From positions 56,368,918 to 56,432,917 of the forward strand of contig NC_134277.1 in assembly GCF_949628215.1 (NCBI RefSeq): DNA of 64,000 nucleotides, given 5' to 3'. This document shows, piece after piece, positions 52,501 through 61,100 of the stretch (position 1 is its first letter; every line of letters starts with the position of its first letter). The notes under the pieces were generated by a model. The model searched no databases and was not told the origin of the DNA. It worked only from the letters and a program-made list of their open reading frames with translations. This stretch comes from Phalacrocorax aristotelis. Its lineage: Eukaryota; Chordata; Aves; Suliformes; Phalacrocoracidae. Made by a program: the position numbers and the translations under genes.

Positions 52501-55500
52501 AAGACATACCTTCCCTTTCCATGCAGAGGTGGCTGCAATTTGGATCAGCAGAGACCAAATAAGCCTGCCTGGACTTTCACATTGGGACAACTCCTTTCCA
52601 AACAGAAACCTAAGCAAGCTGCTCAGCTCTTCCATGAGTCTTTCCAGCTGGACTAGCGGGGAAGCAGGCGTGTAGGTACAGGCACAGCACCAGCCTATGC
52701 ACTATCTGGCTGGTTCATCATGATTTTACAGTTACTTTGGGACTCATGGGAAACATTACACATATAACAAACTGCCTTACAACCAAATAAAATACTACAC
52801 CAAGAGGTGTAGAAGGGGTACCTGCACTTTTTGCCAAATCATAACAAAAGCTGGAAGGCAGACAAGCACTATCCGCAGTGCCAATGATAACTATATGCCA
52901 AACTGCTGGCAGTTAACATCACTGGTAGTCAAAAACCTAGGAAAATGTGAGTTAAAGCTTCAAGACATAGCTGCGTACGCCTATAAAGCTAATATAACTT
53001 AATTTCTGAGGAAAGAGAGGGGTGGAAAAACTGGTGACGTGTTACAGGTATGAGAGATTAAATATGCAAGGTCGATCATTATTCTTTGTCTCTTTACCTT
53101 CCCCATTCAACTGTTCTGCCAAGGTATTTAAATAAGAATCCAATTTCCTAAATACACTCATTATTAGTAAAACCTGGAACCTTGATCATATTGGCTGGAG
53201 GACTTCTAAATGAACATGCTGGTGGCCTGACCTGGAACAGCAACTATTCAGACAAAACAAAAATGGTAATAATAATAATAAAATATATATTTATTTTAAA
53301 TTCCGTATAGATATAATAATATATGTTCTTATTAATATATATTATAATTATATATTTTTAATATATTTTTTATATAATGCCTTACTGCTACATGAGAAAA
53401 TTAAAGTAACATCTCCTATGCATTTGCAAAGAAAAACAGACCATGTGATATCACCTTGTTTTCATTGCTGTGACAGAAGCCTGAAGGACATGTAATTAAG
53501 ACATTTGCGTAAGGGCAACACAAAGGCTATTTAGTATTTGATGGAAGGAGAAGGGGAAAAGTAATATCTGGTTTGGATCTGTAAATCTGCCAGTTTTGAA
53601 TCATCATCATCAGTCCATTTCCAAAATTATGGGTCCAAGCAGTTCCGTAATTCTTGCAATCAACACAAATGCAAGTATTCAAAGGCTGTGTTCAACTGGC
53701 AGCTAAAGCCCAATACAATGAATTACTCTTTCCCCTCGCTCCACTGAGGCAAATGCAATTTAGCTGTTCTCAATTTAATGACTCGAGGAATAAGTAGTGC
53801 CTGGAGTATCTTTTCAAAATCATATTTGCTGCAGTTTTAGCCTTGAATTTACAAATTGGAAGCAGGTAATAACACTTACAGCAACCACCAGCCTCCAATA
53901 TGGAGCACTGGAACCACCTTCCCACATAAAATAAAATCTAAAAAGGTGTCAGTTCTTCTGTTGTTTTCTGGATTCATATTATTGTTTCCTGATTCTTGCC
54001 TTTTTTTTTTTCTTTCACTTCTTACACTGAAAAAACTCTAGCCTTGGCTTCTCCGCAACATTAAGATAAACACAAGGCTCAGGAATTCCTTTCCATTCAA
54101 CAAGAAACTCTGCACATGATTCTTTACCTTAGATGCTGCAACAAGTCATCACAAACCTACAGGAATGAGAGAGGGGAGTTTCATGTTTCTTACCATCCTT
54201 TGTGAAACATCTCTTAAAAGCATTTCATTGGCAACTATAACAACTATAAGAATGTTCCTCATAACTTTCAATTAGCTGAATGGTTAGCTTAAAAAAAAAA
54301 ACAAAACACAACAAAAACCAGACTAACATTACAATAGTTAAAACGTTATATTAATATAATAATTAGCAGAACAAAGGCTCTGTGGAAGAGGATAAAATTA
54401 ACATAAATAGTTTGTTGATAAATTCTTTCCAGAAAAAAAAAAATTGCATCTTCACCAGTTTTTCTTTTATTGGCAGTTACTGTGCTAAAATTCTGTGCTA
54501 AAATTTATTGGCAGTTACTGTGCTAAAATTCAATCCTAATAATATTGTCCAGCACTCACTTATCAACAACCCTGTGCTGGTTAAACAGAATAACTTGAAA
54601 TTCCTGGACTGACTGCAACTGAAAAACAGGGGCTAAATTAACTCGAAATTAATGTAACAATTTGGATACTTAGTGATGTAAATCAAGTTTATGCTCCCCA
54701 CCCCCCCACAACAGGTTGTTGTTATATCTTGGATCTGAAGGATTGTCTGTGACTCTAAGCAACTGCAGAACATGGTATATGAACTGCAGAGTGATATTTT
54801 GCTAATGTTTTAATGAGTAATTTGCATGAAAAACATCCCCATTAGTAGGAATGCACATACTCCTAAAGAAGGTAGAAGGGAAAAAATAGAATCTTTAGTA
54901 ACAGCTCCAAGACATCCACTGAGAATATATATTGCATTACACCTTGGTAGGAAAATATTTTAAGACCCTGTTATTTACTGTATGTTGATAACATCAAAGT
55001 ATGAGAATACAAATATTTATGCAGGGTACTACAAAATTCTTGTAAGGTGGACATGTCGGCTGAGTTTTACCTTAATATTTAATGCTACAGTACATACCTG
55101 TAACCAAATTGTAAATTGAGGCGAGAGATTCAGATGCCTAAAGAGGTAGGTAGTGCCATTTACTGGCTGGCAGGTGTGACAAGACCAAAAGGGAGTCAAA
55201 GACTTTCTGACATGGCAGCTGGAGGCCAGGAGAGAGACGACAGGAAGGTGAGAGACAGTGAAAATTAACTTTACCACAGGAGCTTCTCCAAGGTGAGCCA
55301 ACTTTACATATACCACATTTCCATTCTTCTCCAGCTGAACTTCTATATAAAACATGTTTGATGTTATGTAGCAGGAAGTCCCACTGGGGCTAACATGAGC
55401 ATTAAGCCTGAAGAGAGGGGAAAAAATAAATAAAAAAAAAGGTTTGTATGTCTAAAAATTCTGTCACATGAAGAAAGGAAATGAGTATAGTTTACTCAGT

Positions 55501-57564
55501 CGTGGGAAGAGGCATGAGGGGTGCTTCAAAAATAACTCTTCCTTGGCTCAGCTTCTGAAAATTATCCAACCAGGCAATATATTTGTGCTCTGTTCTCTGC
55601 ATTATTGTGTTGGTTTGCAGAAAACTATTTACCACAGCCTGTAGCTTTGGGACCTAGGCGTGCATGCCCTCTTTTTACCCAACAACCTCCTCCACAAAGG
55701 GCTAATCAAAATCGGCACTTATACCCATTCCTAGTAACACACTCCATTGGAACACTGAGCTAGAAGTATATTGTTGACAAGCCATACAGATGGTATTCCT
55801 CACTGGACTTGGGGCCATGCTTGCTCATTTGCATTTATTCATAAACAAACTTACCCTTTTTGTTTGGATAAAGATTCCAATCTGTTCATCACAGAAAACA
55901 AAGATTTAGCTGCAAAACAGAAATGTTATTTAATCAGGCTGCAATGATCAAGAAGTAGAATCCTGCTTTAAAGGCTATAATTTAGGAAATGAGAAAATAG
56001 TATCTCTTGCATGACTTCTTGTTATTAATGACAACTATTACCCTATGATTAACGAGTGCTGTGCTGGGTAGAGCTTATTCTCAGAATCTGAGAACAGCTA
56101 TAGCCTGAAGGCTTAGCCCAAAGATGAGTCAAGTCTCTTGTGTCATACCCACCTTGTGTTTGTACATTTGACCCCTTTGTGCAGAACATCACCAATAGAT
56201 AAGGATAGGTAGTTTCCATAGAATATTAAAAATATGCTTTGAGTTATCTGACAGCTCATTACCATTTAATGTCCTTTGTATCTTCTCCATGCAAGAGACC
56301 AATGGACCACCTGGAGCATTACCATCAAGCCGTTGAAGTGGCTTATCCTAGCACATTTGTGAAAACAAGAGACAGAGGAAGACTCCTTAAATTACTAGCC
56401 AAAAAGGAATATCACTGCATGTGAGACACAGAACACTGGTGCCCAGTACAACAAAACAATACTTATTTCTTTCTGTCAAACATAGGGGTGACCTATAATT
56501 GTAGCTATCTCTGAGGTAGCAGCACTGAATGGATTTGTGAAGATCCTATTGTGCAGTGATTATATATCAGAAGCCTTTGGAGCAGGGAGCAGCTTTCCAT
56601 TCACTTTTCTTGAGCTGAACACAAGTTACACCAGCTAATTTCACCATGATAATAGAGAGCAGCTATGAAAAGGCACTAGGTTTTTATCTTAGGAGGAATC
56701 TGCCAGAGTGAAAAGGAGAGATCGGTAAGTGCCACAGGTGTACTTGGTTAGACTCAAGGTGCAAGTTCCAGCTGAAGATATTAACTTAAGTAGCAAGCAA
56801 ACTGTCCCAGCTTCTCTTCTGGCTCTTGTCTGAAAATTTCTCATAGTACACACTTCAACTCACAAAGGAATTTCACTGCTGAAAAGTTTTCTCTATTTTC
56901 AGACTCAGGATATTGCTTTCACAGTAAGGCTTTAGTTAAGCAATATCCTTATGGGACTTTTTATACCAAGTTCACAGCAATTGTGCTAATCTGCTTTTTA
57001 TAAAGATGATTCTTAAATATAATTAGCTACTGGAAGGGTGAGAAGCATGGAACAACTTAAGGTATATCACAGAGGATAGAGTCTAGACAGCAGGTTTCAG
57101 GCCATTTTCTGAAACACAGTCTTTTCTCCCAATCGTGTGGGCAAAAAATTGTCTTTACATACTACAAATGTCCTAACGATAATGAATGGAAAATAACCTA
57201 AAGTATTAGACAATCAGAGCTAACCCCTGAGGAGTTAAAATAATGCAAGAAACAAACTCTAAAGTGTTAAAATAATGCAGGAATCTTTTTTTATCCACTG
57301 TTGTAAGAAAATTAGGAGCCAGGCTATAATAGGTACCAGATCTGGGGGGTTTTGGGGTTTTTGTTTCCAGTGGCTTTTTTTTTTTTTTAAGTCAAGGTTG
57401 TGAACCATCTTGGCAACCTGCTCTTAAACCACATATCCTTCTCTTACCTAATGTGTGATTCTTACCATGCAAAAATGGACAAGCTTCAGAGTTTCGGTCC
57501 ATGGTTTTTGTTGGTATTTTAAACGCAACTGTTCCATTAAAGCTTTTGTAGAAATAGCTGTCAT
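43175..57564 (-). CDS. MED1-like: short paralogue of Mediator subunit 1
   Basis: Minus-strand coding exons: 57564-57466, 56347-56263, 55909-55855, 55407-55275, 54156-54128, 51838-51767, 51672-51598, 50420-50350, 49574-49509, 49045-48937, 48215-48091, 47725-47613, 45839-45644, 45313-45218, 44785-44677 and 43535-43175. They total 1794 nt (597 residues plus stop) in one continuous frame. Residues about 10-500 align by eye along the Med1 core: KPWTETLKLV, GTSCYITSNMFY, LNLYQIPGD-like SNLYQIPGD, VLHGKVGHLVPRTGG, LSMDLPAFF, APLYELI, LRHQLAYNSLI, SDDFIARAV and CMSVPVVMRAI. MED1 bridges Mediator's middle module to transcription factors. This protein lacks MED1's long disordered C-terminus and has a tail of about 100 residues rich in acidic residues, Ser and Thr. 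It has no helical LXXLL box; a formal LSPLL at 252-256 lies in the core with a proline. The intact frame over 16 exons argues against a pseudogene. Its role in Mediator is inferred. Confidence 0.93.
44677..44785 (-). CDS. MED1-like exon, residues 442-478
   Basis: Reads VIIDVITSREVQCRLHL to SSDDFIARAVKR. It matches the MED1 segment around TDDFIAKVVQRC. The donor is CG|GTAAGT and the acceptor TTCTTAG. Confidence 0.92.
45218..45313 (-). CDS. MED1-like exon, residues 410-442
   Basis: Reads DDSELLYFEVVPHKNTSF to HPVKENLAC. The counterpart in MED1 is the LLQFEVCPLSE...HPVNDSLVC segment. The phases of both ends fit their neighbours. The donor is TGTG|GTATGT. Confidence 0.92.
45644..45839 (-). CDS. 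MED1-like exon, residues 345-410
   Basis: Begins SLPDCPKHCYFINKG and runs through LRHQLAYNSLISSCV. Two AGs lie ten bases apart at the acceptor. Only the upstream one (GTTCAG|TCTCTTCCAG) keeps frame and restores the conserved SLP. Confidence 0.92.
47613..47725 (-). CDS. MED1-like exon, residues 307-344
   Basis: Reads IQITGSKLAPLYELIVQS to SCFIV, matching MED1's YAPLYELITQF segment. The acceptor is GGTTTCAG and the donor GTG|GTGAGT. It joins in frame only to a GC donor upstream. Confidence 0.92.
48091..48215 (-). CDS. MED1-like exon, residues 265-307 (GC splice donor)
   Basis: Reads NPVFLPLTDELSMDLPAFF to IEEIQSLT. The donor sequence is CACAG|GCATGT, with GC at +1/+2 and otherwise good U1 pairing. 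Using the next GT (four bases on) makes the following exon hit a stop, so the intron appears to be GC-AG. Confidence 0.9.
48937..49045 (-). CDS. MED1-like exon, residues 229-265
   Basis: Reads SQVCGTKTVVTLEGTDM to LLVDSQAGED. MED1 has VTIEGTSAVYKLPIAPLI here. Two candidate acceptors exist; the upstream CCCTCAG|GTTCCCAG keeps frame. The donor is GG|GTGAGG. Confidence 0.9.
49509..49574 (-). CDS. MED1-like exon, residues 207-229
   Basis: A 66-nt exon reading APMNIEFYISPYQVLEAEL, the counterpart of MED1's LMNLKYYVSPSDLL. The acceptor is ATTCCTCAG and the donor CTG|GTAAAG. Confidence 0.92.
50350..50420 (-). CDS. MED1-like exon, residues 183-207
   Basis: Reads TQDVNRVTEVLHGKVG to HLVPRTG. The LHG.VG.L.PR.GG signature is the most recognisable Med1 motif here. 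The donor is GGAG|GTGATT, followed by a long T tract. Confidence 0.93.
51598..51672 (-). CDS. MED1-like exon, residues 158-183
   Basis: Reads EMKAKGYLALQALEKDLYSM to LLD, equivalent to MED1's KMYLALQSLEQDLSKM. The donor is CAG|GTAACT and the acceptor CTCCCAG. Confidence 0.93.
51767..51838 (-). CDS. MED1-like exon, residues 134-158
   Basis: Reads MKNYDAFGKILEDLSN to LYQIPGD, matching MED1's NFDEFSKHLKGLVNLYNLPGD. The donor CAG|GTTGCA is weak by consensus. Confidence 0.92.
53266..53378. repeat. (TAA)n and AT-rich low-complexity tract
   Basis: A short TAA microsatellite leads into TATA/ATAT-rich DNA with only a few G or C bases, inside the large intron between the residue-134 and residue-125 exons of the MED1-like gene. 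It may melt easily and may be length-polymorphic. Confidence 0.85.
54128..54156 (-). CDS. MED1-like 29-nt microexon, residues 125-134
   Basis: Encodes VCDDLLQHL plus two bases, between acceptor TTCCTGTAG and donor AAG|GTAAAG. It bridges the phases of its neighbours exactly and matches MED1's SCPELVQQLR. Automated prediction could miss it. Confidence 0.88.
54468..54534. repeat. 39-bp local tandem duplication
   Basis: TTTATTGGCAGTTACTGTGC followed by TAAAATTC appears twice in direct orientation. The copies are separated by a short TGTGCTAAAA echo. The copies are nearly identical, so the duplication is recent. Confidence 0.8.
55275..55407 (-). CDS. MED1-like exon, residues 80-124
   Basis: Reads LNAHVSPSGTSCYITSNM to LAHLGEAPV, parallel to MED1's LSASGTECYITSDMFYVEVQL. 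A long polypyrimidine tract precedes the CTTCAG acceptor. The donor is GTG|GTAAAG. Confidence 0.94.
55855..55909 (-). CDS. MED1-like exon, residues 62-80
   Basis: A 55-nt exon reading KSLFSVMNRLESLSKQK, equivalent to MED1's TSLPAMTDRLESIARQNG. The acceptor is TTTTGCAG and the donor GG|GTAAGT. Confidence 0.92.
56263..56347 (-). CDS. MED1-like exon, residues 34-62
   Basis: Reads DKPLQRLDGNAPGGPLVSC to MEKIQRTLN, the counterpart of MED1's SSGGHQHLVSCLETLQKAL. The acceptor is AATGTGCTAG and the donor ATG|GTAATG. The His-Gln of MED1's GGHQ is replaced by Pro-Leu. Confidence 0.88.
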
Positions 57565-57569
57565 GGCAC
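57466..57569 (-). CDS. MED1-like first coding exon, residues 1-33
   Basis: The exon starts after GTTTTTCAG. The ATG lies at 57,564 and reads MTAISTKALMEQLRLKYQ, then KPWTETLKLVHFCM. This matches MED1's LLERLHAKFNQ...PWSETIKLV. An acceptor directly upstream implies at least one further 5' exon, not identified. Coding could extend upstream through it. Confidence 0.87.
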
Positions 57570-57985
57570 CTGAAAAACACATCAAAATGTTCTAAATATA
57601 ATAGCATGTATTTAAATTGGCAACCAGAAAGTTGAAGAAGGAAAAATATAAAGACTTGCTAAGGTCATTGGTGTTATGCTTCAAAAGAAGAGGCATTAAA
57701 AAATTTTAGTTTAATTTTGCATGCAAATATCTAATTTTTGTAAGACTCTGACAGAAAAAGGGTGAGAGGATATTTTGTATAGGCAAGTATTCTCAATATT
57801 AAATGCAGAGATGTAGCCCAGTCTTCAACTTGTTAAACAACTAGGCATTCTTTACCTATGCACAATCTTATATGTGTATTCTTAATAAATACCAAGGCCT
57901 TGCCCTGGGTTTCAGGCATCCAGATTTCTACACCCACCTAGAGCTCCTTAGAGTTAATTTTGATTAGACATAAAACATTAGAGAT
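57570..57985. other. Upstream of first MED1-like coding exon
   Basis: AT-rich sequence without CpG clustering or a recognisable promoter. It is probably the intron preceding the first coding exon, since a splice acceptor abuts that exon. Confidence 0.45.
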
Positions 57986-58190
57986 ATTTTTTTTTATGAG
58001 GGTGGTGAAACACTGGCACAGGTTGTCCAGAGAGGTGGTAGATGCCCCATCCCTGGAAACATTCAAGACCAGGCTGGACAGGGCTCTGAGCAATCTGATC
58101 TAGTTGAAGATGTCCCTGCTCATTAAAGGTCATCTAGTTCAACCCTCCCTGCAAAGGTCCCTTCCAACCCAAACCATTCTATGATTCTAG
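57986..58190 (+). mobile_element. CR1 LINE 3' fragment
   Basis: The sequence GGTGGTGAAACACTGGCACA, then GGTTGTCCAGAGAGGTGG, GCCCCATCCCTGGAAACATT and a terminal CCATTCTATGATTCTA are hallmarks of the 3' end of avian CR1 retrotransposons in plus orientation. Only about 200 bp remain, as is usual for 5'-truncated copies. Near the 3' end a segment of about 29 bp (about 58,124-58,152) reads as the reverse complement of what I remember for CR1. Confidence 0.9.
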
Positions 58191-61100
58191 GATTTTGCCA
58201 AGAGATTATGTCAATGCAGAGTTGTAACTTTTTTTCTTACTGGGATGACAAGGAAGGAGAATGGGGCCAGAAGGAACATTTTCAGCCCATCATCAGTCTC
58301 CTTATAAATATTTTTTCTGGCCTTACACAGAATCCAGAGGCTCAACGAAAGTTTTTTTTGCTAAGACGTGGTGCATCCATAACCACTAGTTTCATCAGGA
58401 ATAAACCTGAAGTGAATTTCCTAATACATCAGCCTGAGACAGGCAGGAAGACTCCAGACTGATTGATAAGAGGAAATTGAGTCCCTGCAACATGCCACCC
58501 ACTCTGCTCTATGCCTTAGTAATAGAAGAAATATTGCAAAGTGCTTCTTTGACCTAGAGAGCACAACAGCCACCAAGAATTGTCCCCTTTGAGCTAGTAG
58601 TACTGAGGTGGAGAGACTAGGAGAAGGACCTCTGCACCCCTTGCATATAGCAAGCAGGGATGGTGAGTGGCAGTATTTTCCTCCTGCTGAGAGGATAAGA
58701 AAGCAGAAACCACAGTCCCCTATAAAGCAGGCCACCTCAACCAGCTAGGGAAAGGGAAAGCAATGGATGCCAATCAGCTCTTACAAGCACCCCTACCAAC
58801 AAACATTCCCCCACTAATGTTCCCACTCACCATGCCTTGATGCCTACAGGAAGGCTGTAGCCCACCTTATATCTCCATCCACACCACCAAGAAACCAGGG
58901 CTCCTACTTGTAGCACCTGCACCACAGCACCCACAGGTGCTGTGCAAGGCAGAAAGCTTGCTCCCTCATAAAATTGGTCCCCTGGGGATAGTGTTTGAAC
59001 TTGAGAAGCTTGGTAAGCACAGCAACATCACCTTTTAGCTCTGCTATTTTTTAGAAGGGGTATAATGCACCCTGTTAGTTATGTTCTTCCACATCTAAGT
59101 TCTAAGGAGAAGGCATAATGTGTGTTCCATCTTTTCAGAAGGTGTAGTGCTCTTAGGAAAAGACTGAATTTAACTGGGGGAGAAAGGCAGGGGGAGGTAC
59201 AATAGCAACAATTACTCAGCAAAACAGGGAAACACTCCATAAGTAAGCTTTTAGTCTAGATCAGAGTGGAAGGGGGGAAAAAAAGAGGCTATAGCTATCT
59301 ATAATGTTTGCACTGTATTTGTACATCCTTTTGTGGCCATTTCCTGTGGCTAGTCTCCTTGTACACAGGAGTCAGTGTACAATGGCAGTATGATGTTCAA
59401 CGTTTAATCCTGGACCTTTGTATAGGCACTAGTTTGAAACTTGGCCACTGGGGAATCTCAGGTCTACAGCAAGAAGAGCATGTCTCCTACATAAACCCTG
59501 TGTGGCAGTGTTTCAAGATGTCTTACAGCATACTTTCTGATTTCAGCTGTCATCAGTCATGCTGCAGTGCCTGAAACAGTCTTGTAACACCTAAAGGAGA
59601 TGATCTTGGACTTGTATGTAGATACCTGAGTAGAAAGTAAATACAGTAGCCTCACTAAGATCACAGAGAAAACTACATATGGACCTAGGAATCCCAGGAG
59701 ATGTACAAGGTATGTGCCAAAAAGCGGTGTTTGTCTCCAAACAGACAGATGTCAAGTGTATTACTTAGGGAAAGTTAACAGCTGAGAGAGTCAAATATAT
59801 TTGTATTTCAGCTTTTACAAAGGAGATGAAAAGTGATGAAGTAAATCAATGATGTAATTCCACACTTGAGATAGATCACAATTCCCTAAAATTATTGGCT
59901 GTTAAATATTCATTTAGTTTTAAAACTGACATTAGAAGTAACTATAGGTAAAATCATGAGCTTTACCTGTGACTTGGTGCATTCATGTGAAAACATGTTT
60001 TCAGCATTTCTAGAGAGGCATTTTAGCTTAGGTTCGTTTGAACAATGTATTGAAATGTTTTCTGCTGGGCAAGAATGTGTACTATGGCCCATGTAAAGTA
60101 GGTTGCCGCAGTCCAGATCTTGTGAATGGGTCTGTGCACACGTGATATACCACAGCTCGGTAGTGTTTAATATTTTTGTGGTAATTTTCATAAATGTTTG
60201 CCCTGATCCAGAGCTCACTGGAGTCTCTGTGATCTTGATACTGACTCCTGTGGTTTGGTCATGTCTTGAATAAGCACAAAAGTTGACCTTCCTGAAAAGA
60301 ACACTTCCAAAATAATGGAATGCACAATAGCTGTTCTGCAAATAAACAGAGGACTTGAAGTTTAAGTAGTCACAGTCCAGCATGTCTGATAAGCCTAAAA
60401 TTCACTTTAATTTTTAAACACAAATAACCTTTTCCATTGTGCTCAAATGTATGTATTTAGATAGATGAACTTGCATCATTTTTCCAGGATAGGGTTACTG
60501 CCAGATTTTCATAACAAGACAAATATTCCAAGACAAGTAGTAGCCTTCATACCTACATAAAATTGTAACACTGGCTAAGATCATACATGAGAAAAAGCAG
60601 CTTAAGCATTGTCAGAAAGTTTTTCAGACCAGGGTGTTTTTCCAGTATTCAGAACTGTCCTACCAAATTACTACATAAGAGTTGAGTGCTGAATAATTAA
60701 AAATGTTCTAATTATAGCATCTCAGGCATATTAGATACACAAATGTTTAACTGGGTCATTTAATGGGGAAAAAAACAAAAAGGCAACTGGCCAAGCATTA
60801 TCATCAGAATAAAAGATAATAGGAATTACTTCATGAATCCTGCAGGCCCACCTACTCTAGATTACACTCTGTGCATTCAGCAAAAACTGCTGCCGTAAAA
60901 AACTTTCATGTATACATTTACAAAAGAAGCTGAACCCAGAGAAAATCTTCTCTTATTCTCAAATTGGAGGTTATCTTATCCCCATTTAAAGTATTAAAAT
61001 TGGTATGCTTCTTTAGGGACCTTTTGAGAAATTCATTATTATTACTACTTTGCTTATTTTTGTCATGGTTTTCTGCATCTTGCTAAATTCCTGACTCTGT

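Larger units (their letters stand above)
43536..57465 (-). other. MED1-like introns
   Basis: Fifteen introns separate the coding exons. They are AT-rich and hold no second gene that I can support. Visible repeats are a (TAA)5 run followed by about 95 nt of pure-looking AT-rich DNA (53,266-53,378) and a 39-bp tandem duplication (54,468-54,534). Plus-strand open frames here are chance frames. Confidence 0.6.

Noticed and set aside
55510-55760. Possible mariner-type element (GGGGTGCTTCAAAAATAACT)
   Set aside because: Only the first bases recall an avian mariner end. I found no matching inverted terminal repeat or further similarity.
57392-57607. Minus-strand frame reading CHDSYFYKSFNGT through the first MED1-like exon
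   Set aside because: At first I took this as the coding frame. The shifted frame gives KPWTETLKLV, matches MED1 and splices in phase, so the longer frame is a shadow.
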